From Abelmoschus esculentus (Eukaryota; Streptophyta; Magnoliopsida; Malvales; Malvaceae), in contig JAUCBN010000014.1 in the NCBI GenBank assembly GCA_035048815.1, positions 16,971,501 to 17,035,500 on the forward strand: 64,000 nucleotides of DNA, read 5' to 3'. This document shows positions 11,901 to 20,627 of this stretch, one piece after another. Every line of letters begins with the position of its first letter. Position 1 is the stretch's first letter. The translations under genes were made by a program, and so were the position numbers. The notes under the pieces are model-generated. The model was not told the DNA's origin. It did no database searches and saw only the letters and a list, made by a program, of their open reading frames with translations.

Positions 11901-13970
11901 AATCCCAAAGAAATTTTGAGTGAATTTCCTCTCAAGCATTGTTAATTAAAGTCCTTGAATGAGGTGATAACCAAAAACATCATCCAACTGAAGTCTGCTT
12001 TTCTTCAACAATATCCAAGTATGGGATGATATTTGGCATTCCTTGATCTCCCTTCTCAAAGAAAGAAAATAAGAAAAATATCCTTTGTAATCCCCTTTGA
12101 GCCTGTTATTACTTTTCCTTTCGATTCAACCCAAACCAAGGATCAACACCACACTGGGGCAAAAGAGCATGAAAAGGTATTCAGAAGTGAAATATGATTG
12201 GTTGTGATGCCTTGTGAATTAGGGGCAAAATAAAAGTGAAATGTGAAACCAAGAAAAACAAGATGAGTGAGGACGAATATTCTGAATCAACACAGAAAAA
12301 TGAAAAGAAGAGAGTAAGAGTTTGTTTCCGATGAGTCAAGTTCAAATTATTGACATTAAAGTTCAAGCAAACGACAAAAGAAAAATGAACAGAAAGTTTT
12401 GTGAGATATTTTGATGAGAGAAACCACTATCAAAAGAAGTGGTGAAAAGGAAATGACCTCTAGGGTGAAAATCCAAAAAAGGGCAGTCTAGAGTGATCCA
12501 CAAAGAAAAAGAGAAAAGTATTTCATCAGAGCATATTCAGATCAGTGCAACAATAATCCTTTGTTTTATTACCCTTAAATAATTATTTGAGCCTATATAT
12601 CCTTTCTTTGGTAGCCATGAACCATAGCCCATATTACAAGCCACAAAAGACCATTTTGACCATATATGGGTATTGGAACAAGGAGAGTTAGTCTTCAGAA
12701 TACATCCCGCTTATCAGGGTTAACCTTTCTTCAAGGATTTTCAGTCTTCTAATGCTTGATCGAGATCAGAAAAGAGGGAAGCATTAGGTATGGTGAGCTA
12801 GTGAGAAAAAGAGTGCCACCTAAACATGATAGAATTAGGAAAATGAGAATGTTTTTCCTAAAAATCTAATAAAGTGGAAAAAGGTCACATTGAAGTCAAT
12901 CTTTGAAAATTGGTTCAAAGGCTTTGTTGCACTCGGTATTTAAAGGCCTAATTTCATGTTTTCTTGTTTGCCATGACTATCAAATTATTCAAATTTCTCA
13001 AAATTAGTAAAATACTATTTTGATCTTTTTTGCTTATCGTTCAACAAGCATCTTGCAGATAAATTGATTAGATACAAGAAAAGCAAAGGATTTCATGGGT
13101 ATTACTATGATGTACTAACCCTTTAAGTGCAGGCGAAACAGAAAGTAGCCTCGATACGTGATTAATGATGAAAAGTCAGATGAGGAACAACTAGAGCTTC
13201 GAATGTCAAAATATTTGAGCAAAAGCAACAAAGATGACACAAGTAAACTTGGAGCAAAGAAAGAGCAATGACCATTATTTGGGGTAAAATATAGCCATAT
13301 CAATTCATCAAAGTGTCGAAATTGTTACTATTGAGACATCACAAGACAAAGAAGCCCTACAGGGTGAATATTAGAATGAAAAAACAAGACAATTATGCTC
13401 AAGTTCGAGTGGGGCAATGCTACAAAAGTGTGTCAGAAGAACATACTATCATGAGAAATTCGAAAATCGAAGCAATGGAAATGGTGAATTCCTTCAAAGT
13501 AGAGAACAAATCTCACCTAGAACGGATTTTTCTTGGTGTGCAAAGGTTGAAAATACAAGAGAAGAATATGTTGAAAACCAGAACAAACATCATAGAGAAC
13601 GTGACAGACTTCATTTGTTGAAAAAAAGAGAAAAAAGACAGAAAAAAAAGAGAAAGAATAAATCTAAAGTGAAAACCTGAAAAGGCGCTTTAGAGCAAAA
13701 AACAGAAATTCCAAAAATTGAACCTAAGTGTGAAACAAATTCTCATATCAGTCAAAGAAGATATGTCGGGAGATAAAGCAAGAAATTATGAGCTTTCCCT
13801 AAAGCTGAAAGTTTACCCAAGTGGTCTTCAATGAACATTCATGCATCATAATAGAAATATTTGCATTAGGAACATACTAATAATGCATCATATTTCTGTT
13901 AAACAGGATTCAAAAACCTATGAGAAATGATTCAAGAAAAAACAACAACAACAATTCAAGTTTCATAGGA
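8945..13970 (+). other. 5' and central interior of the retrotransposon, non-coding
   Basis: About 5 kb between the primer site and the hairpin arrays. It is A-rich on the plus strand with long runs of GAAAAAG type. Frames of 87-102 codons (for example 13313-13621 and 13417-13680) are lysine-rich translations of these runs and resemble no gag or pol segment. No catalytic YxDD, DTG or HHCC motif was noticed in any frame. Confidence 0.65.
9415..9525 (+). repeat. Three degenerate tandem copies of a ~43-bp unit inside the retrotransposon
   Basis: The phrase CTCTTTGGTTATTTTTACGC-GACATAAA recurs with changes as CTCTCTGGTTATTTTTATGC and CTCTGGTTACTTTTTGC. It is short and AT-rich, and no function is visible. 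Confidence 0.6.
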
Positions 13971-13971
13971 T

Positions 13972-14800
13972 ATGAGGAATTTCATAATGAGAAGAACAGC
14001 CTTAGGTTCCATCACTTTTTGATCTGGAGAATTTCATAATGAGAAGAACAGCTTCAGATTTCCCGGGGACGAGGAATTTCATAATGAGAAGAACAACCTC
14101 GGTTTCCATCATTTTATAAGTTTGAAGAAATTCATAATAAGAAGAACAGCTTCAAACTTTGGAGAATTTCATAATAAGAAGAACAGCTTCAAAGCATGGG
14201 ATACGAAGAATTTCATAATGAGAAGAACAGCTTCGGATTCTATCACTTTTTGTCTGAAGAAATTCATAACAGGAAGAATAGCTTCAGACTCTGGAGAATT
14301 TCATAATAAGAAGAACAACTCCAGATTTCTAGGAGATGAGGAATTTCATAATAAGAAGAACAACCTCAATTTCCGTCACTTGATGAGTTTGGAGAATTTC
14401 ATAATAAGAAGAACAACTCCAAATTCGATGGGATACGAAGAATTTCATAATAAGAAGAACAGCTTCGGGTTCCATCACCTTTTGTCTGAAGAAATTCATA
14501 ATAAGAAGAACAGCTTCAGACCCTGGAGAATTTCATAATAAGAAGAACAGCTCCATATTTCTTGGAAGACGAGGAATTTCATAATAAGAAGAACAGCCTC
14601 AATTTCCGTCACTTGATGAGTTTGGAGAATTTCATAATAAGAAGAACAGCTCCAAATTCGATGGGATACGAAGAATTTCATAATAAGAAGAACAGCTTCG
14701 GGTTTCATCACTTTTTGTCTAAAGAATTTCGTAATAAGAAGAACAGCTTCAGACTCTTCAGTGGAGATGGAGAATTTCGTAATAAGAAGAACAGCTCCAT
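13972..14800 (+). repeat. Hairpin-repeat array A: ~18 units with a constant 22-nt core and self-complementary variable arms
   Basis: Each unit is arm, 22-nt core (AATTTCATAATAAG followed by AAGAACAG, with small variation), complementary arm. Arms differ between units yet pair within a unit. At 14118-14127/14150-14159 they are AAGTTTGAAG with CTTCAAACTT (10 bp). Others are GTCTGAAG/CTTCAGAC, TTTGGAG/CTCCAAA, TCTGGAG/CTCCAGA, CGAAG/CTTCG, CGAGG/CCTCG, TGAGG/CCTCA and, last, ATGGAG/CTCCAT (14767-14772/14795-14800). Units are 36-54 bp apart. From about 14204 a five-unit higher-order block recurs every 232-233 bp (starts near 14204, 14436 and 14669). Tandem repeats in the 3' untranslated interior are known for Tat/Ogre elements; arm covariation is what I see here. 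Confidence 0.93.
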
Positions 14801-14810
14801 ATTTCATTGT

Positions 14811-15256
14811 TAAATCCTTCGGGTCATCAATAAGTCCTTCGGGCATGATGCTAAATCCTTCGGGTCATCAATAAGTCCTTCGGGAATGATGCTAAATCCT
14901 TCAGATCATCAATAAGCCCTTCGGGCATGATGATAAATCCTTCGGGTCATCAATAAGTCCTTCGGGCATGATGATAAATCCTTCGGGTCATCAATAAGTC
15001 CTTCGGGCATGATGCTAAATCCTTCGGGTCATTAATAAGTCCTTCAGGCATGATGTTAAGTCCTTCGGGCCGTCACCTTCGGGAGTGATGATATCATTTG
15101 CACAATCAAGGTGACAATTCGATTTTAAATCCTTCGGGTCATCAATAAGTCCTTCGGGCATGATGTAAAGTCCTTCGGGCCGTCACCTTCGGGAGTGATG
15201 ATATCATTTGTACAATCAAGGAGGCAATTCGATCTTAAATCCTTCGGGTCATCAGG
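14811..15256 (+). repeat. CCTTCGGG tandem array: six ~41-bp units then two ~120-bp units
   Basis: The unit reads AAATCCTTCGGGTCATCAA then TAAGTCCTTCGGGCATGATG plus two or three bases. Six copies cover 14811 to about 15055. Two longer copies follow, with CCGTCACCTTCGGGAGTGATGATATC inserted, and the array ends in a partial unit at 15240-15256. Every unit carries CCTTCGGG twice, a C(UUCG)G tetraloop on a two-base-pair stem if transcribed. CATCA and TGATG alternate along the array and can pair across either tetraloop. Confidence 0.93.
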
Positions 15257-15485
15257 AAATAAAACCTTGAGCAACATCAATCAGGTTAAATCAATAATGG
15301 GTTCAAACGAAAATGTTCAATCTTGAACAGGGAAGCGATGATGATGACAAATGAAAAGATAGTTTTTCAACTTAATCCATGTCGAATTTATATTAATTGA
15401 TGGTTTCTCTTTTTGCAGAGAAGAATTCAAGGTTCAAAAAGAATTCAAACAACCAATCAAAACAACAATTCAAGCTTTCTTGGAA

Positions 15486-15673
15486 TATGAGGAATTTCAT
15501 AATAAGAAGAACAACCTCAGGTTCCATCACTTTGGTCTGGAGAATTTCGTAATGAGAAGAACAGCTCCAGGTTTCAGGGGATACGAGGAATTTCGTAATG
15601 AGAAGAACAGCCTCGGGTTCCATAACAGGTATTTTGCTTGAAGAATTTCGTAATGAGAAGAACAGCTTCAAGC
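15486..15673 (+). repeat. Hairpin-repeat array B: four more units of the array A type
   Basis: Four units with the same 22-nt core, three of them in the variant AATTTCGTAATGAG. Arms are TGAGG/CCTCA, CTGGAG/CTCCAG, CGAGG/CCTCG and GCTTGAAG/CTTCAAGC (15636-15643 and 15666-15673). The array lies about 230 bp downstream of the CCTTCGGG array and about 85 bp before the polypurine tract. Confidence 0.92.
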
Positions 15674-15758
15674 TTTGTTAGCGTAACAGAGGCCAAGAAG
15701 TTTAGACGAAATTCGTGTCTTTTCAGTCTTTGCTCTTCTCCTGTTCCACAGCATTGAG

Positions 15759-15772
15759 CAAAGAGGGGCAGC
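15759..15772 (+). other. Polypurine tract
   Basis: The purine-rich run CAAAGAGGGGCA abuts the TG of the 3' LTR with only GC between. It is the expected plus-strand primer for reverse transcription. Confidence 0.8.
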
Positions 15773-17637
15773 TGTAATACCCGAATTTCGTCTGGGTTCA
15801 AATATAAAATAAGGCCTACGTAAATATAATTAAACGAATAAATAACTAAATAATAACCAAAATTCAAAAAAAATAAAATAAAAAATAAAATAAAATATAT
15901 ATTAGAGGATAAGGATTTGGGTTCGGTTACTTGGGGGGGTTGGTTTCCATCAGTTTAAGGGGGTGGCCATGTTTTACTGTCGGTTTTGGGGAAGGAAAGG
16001 AAAAAAAAGAGACCGAAGAAAAAAAGAGAGAAAACTGAAGCAGAAGCATTCAGCGATGGAATATGGTGATTCTCATGAAGCAATCATGGGGACCAATGAT
16101 GGCAGCAATGATGGAGGCCAATGATAGCAGCAATGATGGGGCAATAATGATGAAAATGATGAGTTCATAATGCAGCAATGATGGATGATGATGATGGCTC
16201 TCATTATTGAGCAATGATTAGAAAAATGATGCAATGATGGTGGAGAATCAATGATTATGGCATGATTGGAGTTCATAGTTTTTGGTGACAATGGGGTTTC
16301 TAATTAAACTGAAATATTCATATTGTATCTGGGGACAAAACCGAAGAGAAACAGTGGGGATGCTTCCGAATTCTAATGAACTTTTGGGGGGTAACATTCG
16401 ACTCAGGGAATTGATTTTAGGGAAAATGATGACGGTGATCGTTGAAGGGAGGAGGCATGGATTCAAGGAATCGGAAATTACCGATCAAATGATTGATCGG
16501 GGAAAGAAAGAAAAAGGTTCGCATGTTTGAGGGAAGCAAAGAAGCCGAAACATTCCGAGAATTCGTAATTAAGCCATCTTAATCCTGTAAGCGAGTTCCT
16601 ATGTTTCAAATAAAATTCAATTTGGTCTCTTTATTTGTTAATTTTATTTATTTAAATTTATTTTTTTTAATTTTGTTTGCATATTTTAAAAGCATATAGT
16701 ATATTTGTTTAGGGTGACATTTAATTTTCACATAGATTAATTAAATTAGAGCCTTTTAGGGTTAGTTACTTTAATTAAATAATTAATTTTAAATAGGGAG
16801 ATAATTTAGTAACGATGACGTTCTAATCATATATCTCGGATACACTAAGTGGTCAGTGTTTTTGAAACAACATTATGTTGGCCAATAGTGTACTTTGGTA
16901 TCGTATTCGGCGCGTCACCGAAACATAGAAAATGACAAATAATTTAGGGTTAGAATTTAATAAAATTAATTAGGCAAAACTAGAAACACCAATAGTAATT
17001 ATTAATTTTGTTTGGTGTCAAAATGGTAGTGTCCGTGCATTCAGATGTTATCATAATACACCCGGTGAAATTAATAATTTAATAGGGTTTAAACATTTAA
17101 ATCAATGGAGCCTTTTTAGGTTAGAACTTAAAATGAACCAAATAATAAACCGATCATGCATTTAAAACCTTTTGGGTCAGAATTTATATTTCTTTAAATA
17201 CGAGTTAAGATTTCCTATTCTAGGACGTCTTTTTCAAAGCTCGTATTTAAAAGAAATGTACCTTTTTACCCAAAAAGATATTCTTATTCGAGCGATATTT
17301 ATTCGACAATAATGGATTAAATTAAATTATTCGAAATGCCAAAATGCCACGTGTAATTAATAAGGTACCGATTTCGGGCGCTCGTAAGGGTCGTCCTTAC
17401 GCGTAACCGACTCTCGAACCCAAATATTTTCAAAATGAATCTCTGGTTTGTTCTATGGTGTCTGGCTTACCAAAGTGGCCAGTGGCGACTCCAAATCAAT
17501 TTTAAAATTCAAATTAAGTGTTTTTAACAAGACACCTATTTTCACAATTCATAATTAAAAGCGGTAAAAATTTGATTTTTCAAAATTCACTCGCCAGGCT
17601 ATTTTTCACACGTTTCGGTTTTAAAATGGTCGCGACA
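15773..17637 (+). repeat. 3' long terminal repeat
   Basis: 1,865 bp, aligned end to end with the 5' copy. Differences I noticed include CGTCTGGG for CGTCCGGG, CAGCGATGG for CAACGGTGG, an extra GGATGAT-type unit near 16180, and CTCTCGAACCC for CTCCGGACCC. It ends 268 bp before the MITE-like element that precedes the chlorophyllase gene. Confidence 0.95.
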
Positions 17638-17642
17638 CCAAC
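17638..17642. repeat. Target-site duplication, right copy (CCAAC)
   Basis: Exact copy of the left CCAAC, immediately after CGCGACA at the end of the 3' LTR. The empty site would have read GAAACCAACCAATTAAA. Confidence 0.93.
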
Positions 17643-17904
17643 CAATTAAATGAATTTATTTAATTAATTTTATTACCCTATCTTTTATTAAGTGAATATT
17701 GATTAATATTTACTGTAAATTAAGTTTAAAATCAAATTTTACCAAGTGAAGATTCTTTTGATAAAAAATGATGTGACAAAATAAATTAAATTGATTTATT
17801 TGATTAATTGGTCTCATTAATGACGTGATGAAAATTACTCATAATATAATTTATTGAATTAGTTTATCAATATATTTGAGATATGACTATACAAAATATA
17901 TATA

Positions 17905-18265
17905 GGATAAATTATATTTTTCGTCACTCAACTTTCTTCTCATCCACATTTTAATAATTAAAATTAAAAAAAAATTAATTTTATCACCCAACTTTTATAT
18001 TCCTCGTATTTTAATCACTATACAATTAGAGTTATCGACGGTGTTAATCCCCTCTGCCTTTCGTAGTTTTGGGTTCATATCAGGAATTTATTTCTGGGTC
18101 CATAACTTTTATTTTAAAGATTTGGCATGTCATCGTTCTGTTACTATTTTTATTGGCAGAGGGACTAAAATAATAGCAGTGTCAAAATTAAGTGATTATT
18201 TTAAAATTAAATGACTAAAAAAAGAGTGAGGAAAAAGTTGAGGGATTAAAAAATATAATTTACCC
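17905..18265. mobile_element. MITE-like element with ~37-bp terminal inverted repeats
   Basis: The left end begins GGATAAATTATATTTTT and continues CGTCACTCAACTTTC. The right end, read on the minus strand, begins GGGTAAATTATATTTTTT and continues AATCCCTCAACTTTT. About 30 of 37 positions match. Flanks are AT-repeats (ATATATATA left, ATATATACA right), compatible with a short target-site duplication that cannot be set exactly. The 361-bp interior has no coding capacity. Confidence 0.7.
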
Positions 18266-18278
18266 ATATATACATACT

Positions 18279-18286
18279 TATAAAAG
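18279..18286 (+). promoter_or_regulatory. TATA box of the chlorophyllase gene
   Basis: TATAAAAG lies 103 bp before the ATG at 18389 and 14 bp after the right end of the MITE-like element. Any proximal promoter upstream of the TATA is therefore the MITE itself, then retrotransposon LTR. Confidence 0.55.
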
Positions 18287-18388
18287 GGTAATTGCCAAAG
18301 GGTGTCATACAATTCAACAACCTTATCTCGTTGTGTTCCCATCAATCTACACCAATAAACAAACTTTGGAACCGGAAGCAAGAACAGA

Positions 18389-19677
18389 TTGGAAGACATG
18401 TCCGCTGCTTTCACAACTTCGGCTACAAATGTTTTCGGGTTCGGAAGCTACACCACCGTGCTTCAAAAGGTGGATTCGGTGTCGACTTCTTCAGTGCCCG
18501 TCCCACCACCAAAGCCACTCCTTATTGCCACACCTAGTGAAGCAGGAGAATTCCCACTACTCATATTCCTCCATGGTTACCTTCTTTACAACTCTTTCTA
18601 CTCTCAGCTTCTCCAGCATGTTGCTTCCCATGGTTTCATTGTTATTGCTCCTCAGGTATAAAGACCGATTCCTTTTTTCTCAATGCAAAAATTTACTTTT
18701 AAATTAACACAGTTTTGGAGTAAACTGAGGCTTATTTTAGTGTTCCACTGATAATCATGTCATTGGGAAAATTTCTTTGAACTAGTGTGAAAAGCTTCAA
18801 ACTTTGGTCATTTAACTTAGCTAGTAAGGCAACATTAATGGTTATGATGTGACATGTAAAAGATATGGTAGCCAACTAGCCATTGGGGTCCAGACTCCAG
18901 ATAATTCATCTGGTCCTGTTTTGTCCCCTTGCTATTAATTTCCAAGCAGATTAATTAATTTACATACAAGCTCATGATTCTTCTTAATTGATGTTCCAAC
19001 AGTTATACACCGTGGCCGGACCGGATGCGACCGATGAGATTAAGTCCACAGCTGCAATAACCATTTGGTTATCCAAAGGACTACTCCAAGGGTTGCTTCC
19101 ACAAGATGTTCAGCCAAACTTAAGCAAGCTCGCACTTGCCGGTCACAGCAGAGGAGGCAAAGTTGCTTTCGCCCTAGCTCTGCGGAAAGCAATGACCACG
19201 TTGAAGTTTTCGGCCTTAATAGGTGTAGACCCCGTCGATGGAATGGATAAAGGGAAACAAACGCGTCCGGTACTCACTTACCTTTCTCATTCATTCGATC
19301 TTGATATGGCGGTAATGGTTATCGGTTCGGGTCTCGGTGATGTTAGGAGAAATCCATTGTTCCCTCCTTGTGCACCCAAGGGAGTTAACCATGAAGATTT
19401 CTTCAAAGAATGTAGAAAACCGGCATGCCATTTCGTTGCGAAGGACTATGGTCATCTCGATATGTTGGATGATGAGACTAAAGGTTTAAGAGGACGTTCA
19501 TCGTATTGTTTGTGCAAAAATGGCAAGGCTCGAGAGCCGATGAGAAGGTTTGTCGGAGGAGCCATTGTTGCTTTCATGAAAGCCTATCTTAATGGAGACA
19601 AGACTGAATTGATTGCTATAAAACATGGGCATGAAACTGCACCGGTGGAGCTTGAAACGACGGAATTTCTTGTTTAA
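18389..19677 (+). CDS. CLH1: Chlorophyllase (CLH1-like)
   Basis: Hydrolyses the phytol ester of chlorophyll to chlorophyllide. Two exons, 18389-18655 and 19003-19677, phase 0, give 313 residues, close to the usual 310-330. The lipase-like nucleophile motif GHSRGG has Ser138. The likely acid is Asp165 in IGVDPVDG and the likely His is His240 in DYGHLDMLD, all in the positions expected for the alpha/beta-hydrolase triad of this family. HGYLLYNSFYSQLLQHVASH is the conserved oxyanion-side region. The C-terminal half has the family's Cys-rich segment (PPCAPKG, CRKPACHF, SYCLCKNG). The next in-frame ATG is 9 bp downstream (MSAAF), so the true start may be 18398. No clear plastid transit peptide is seen. 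The gene is intact. Wound- and jasmonate-inducible expression is known for CLH1 but nothing here proves it. Confidence 0.95.
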
Positions 19678-20210
19678 ACACACTTAATATATGTATCTGT
19701 ATGTATGTGTACGACAAGATCTCATGAAATATTTTCAGGGTTTTGGCTTGCTTGTTATGGTCAGAACTTAGCATACTCGAAGATCTTGTGTTGGAAACAG
19801 AATTTCAATGAAAATTCAACGTTAATATTTTAATCGGACAAAACTTACAAATGTGTAAATTTTAATATCTGTAACTTGAGATAAAAATTTCTAGACCTCC
19901 ACGTTACCATGGAGTCAAAATCGCATTGATTATATTAATATTTACATGATAGTACTTGTAGGAAAATCGGCATCCACAGGAAAGAAACCATGTCTAGAAA
20001 AGAAAGATGATCTGACCAATTATGACATGCAACTTCGAGGAAAGGCCAACAATTTTACGACACAAAAAGGCAACAACCGCCATCCAACACCAACCTTCTC
20101 GGACAACTTCGTATTTTTATCCCCACCTTTAATTTGTTCTCATTAACACTCTTTCCTACAACATTTCTTCTCCTCTTCACCCATTTTAGCTTTATTCAAT
20201 CCCCATCACC
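19678..20210. other. Intergenic spacer
   Basis: 3' flank of the chlorophyllase gene and promoter of the EF-hand gene. The open frame 19946-20146 resembles nothing I know. No repeats were seen. Confidence 0.5.
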
Positions 20211-20217
20211 TATAAAT
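20211..20217 (+). promoter_or_regulatory. TATA box of the EF-hand gene
   Basis: TATAAAT at the expected distance (75 bp) before the chosen ATG at 20292, preceded by a pyrimidine-rich stretch. Confidence 0.6.
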
Positions 20218-20291
20218 ACTCTCCATTGGATTCAATCTTCCCATCGTTCCAAAACCATACAAATAGGGTTCGTTTCGTATGTATGTGTTCA

Positions 20292-20627
20292 ATGGCGTCC
20301 CGAAACGGTGTCGTGTTCCAAGATTTCTTCCCGACCATGGTCGAGAGATTGGGTGCCGAGGGTTTCATGAAGGAGCTGTGCAATGGTTTTCGTTTGCTTG
20401 TGGATGGGGAGACAGGTGTGATCACTTTGGAGAGCTTGAAGAAGTCTGCATTGCTTGGTGTGCAAGACATGAGCGATGAAGAGGCCATTTGTATGGTGAG
20501 AGAAGGTGATTTGGATGGGGATGGGGCTTTGAATGAGATGGAATTTTGTACACTCATGCTGAGGTTGAGTCCTGAGATGATGAACAGTTCCATCAAATTA
20601 GTAGTTGAAGCTATGCTCAAGTTCTAG
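20292..20627 (+). CDS. Single-EF-hand calcium-binding protein, KIC/PBP1-like
   Basis: Small cytosolic calcium sensor of 111 residues, single exon. N-terminal VVFQDFFPTMVERLGAEGF and ELCNGFRLLVDGETGVITLE match the KIC (kinesin-like calmodulin-binding-protein partner) and PBP1 (PINOID-binding) family. One canonical EF-hand loop is present at residues 73-84 (DLDGDGALNEME), with all liganding positions. The degenerate first hand around residues 38-49 is typical of the family. An upstream in-frame ATG at 20226 would add MDSIFPSFQNHTNRV..., which is not family-like. I chose 20292 because it matches the family N-terminus and lies 75 bp from the TATA box. Known members bind kinesin-like KCBP or PINOID in a calcium-dependent way; which partner applies here is unknown. 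Confidence 0.92.
   Translation: MASRNGVVFQDFFPTMVERLGAEGFMKELCNGFRLLVDGETGVITLESLKKSALLGVQDMSDEEAICMVREGDLDGDGALNEMEFCTLMLRLSPEMMNSSIKLVVEAMLKF

Larger units (their letters stand above)
7066..17637 (+). mobile_element. Complete non-autonomous LTR retrotransposon (Tat/Ogre-like Gypsy derivative, LARD-like)
   Basis: Two near-identical direct repeats (7066-8923 and 15773-17637) begin TG and end CA and enclose 6,849 bp. The 5-bp duplication CCAAC flanks the whole at 7061-7065 and 17638-17642. A primer-binding site follows the 5' LTR and a purine tract precedes the 3' LTR. This fixes the orientation as plus. No frame longer than about 140 codons exists inside, and I see no gag, protease, RT, RNase H or integrase motif. 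The element would therefore need proteins from a relative. The tRNA-Arg-like primer site and the long tandem-repeat-rich 3' interior are known features of Ogre/Tat elements; the lineage call is inference. By eye I count roughly 14 substitutions plus three or four indels between the LTRs, under 1 percent, so the insertion is recent. Confidence 0.93.

Noticed and set aside
14122..14846. Repetitive proteins EEFHNKKNSF (plus) and EAVLLITKFF (minus)
   Set aside because: They are translations of the tandem hairpin repeat; frames open because the unit lacks stops. Nothing suggests translation.
13972..15256. CRISPR array
   Set aside because: Repeats are in a plant LTR element, the variable parts are arms complementary to each other, and there are no cas genes.
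18292..18707. Overlapping open frames on both strands around chlorophyllase exon 1
   Set aside because: They are shadows of the coding exon; codon content and family match support only the chlorophyllase frame.
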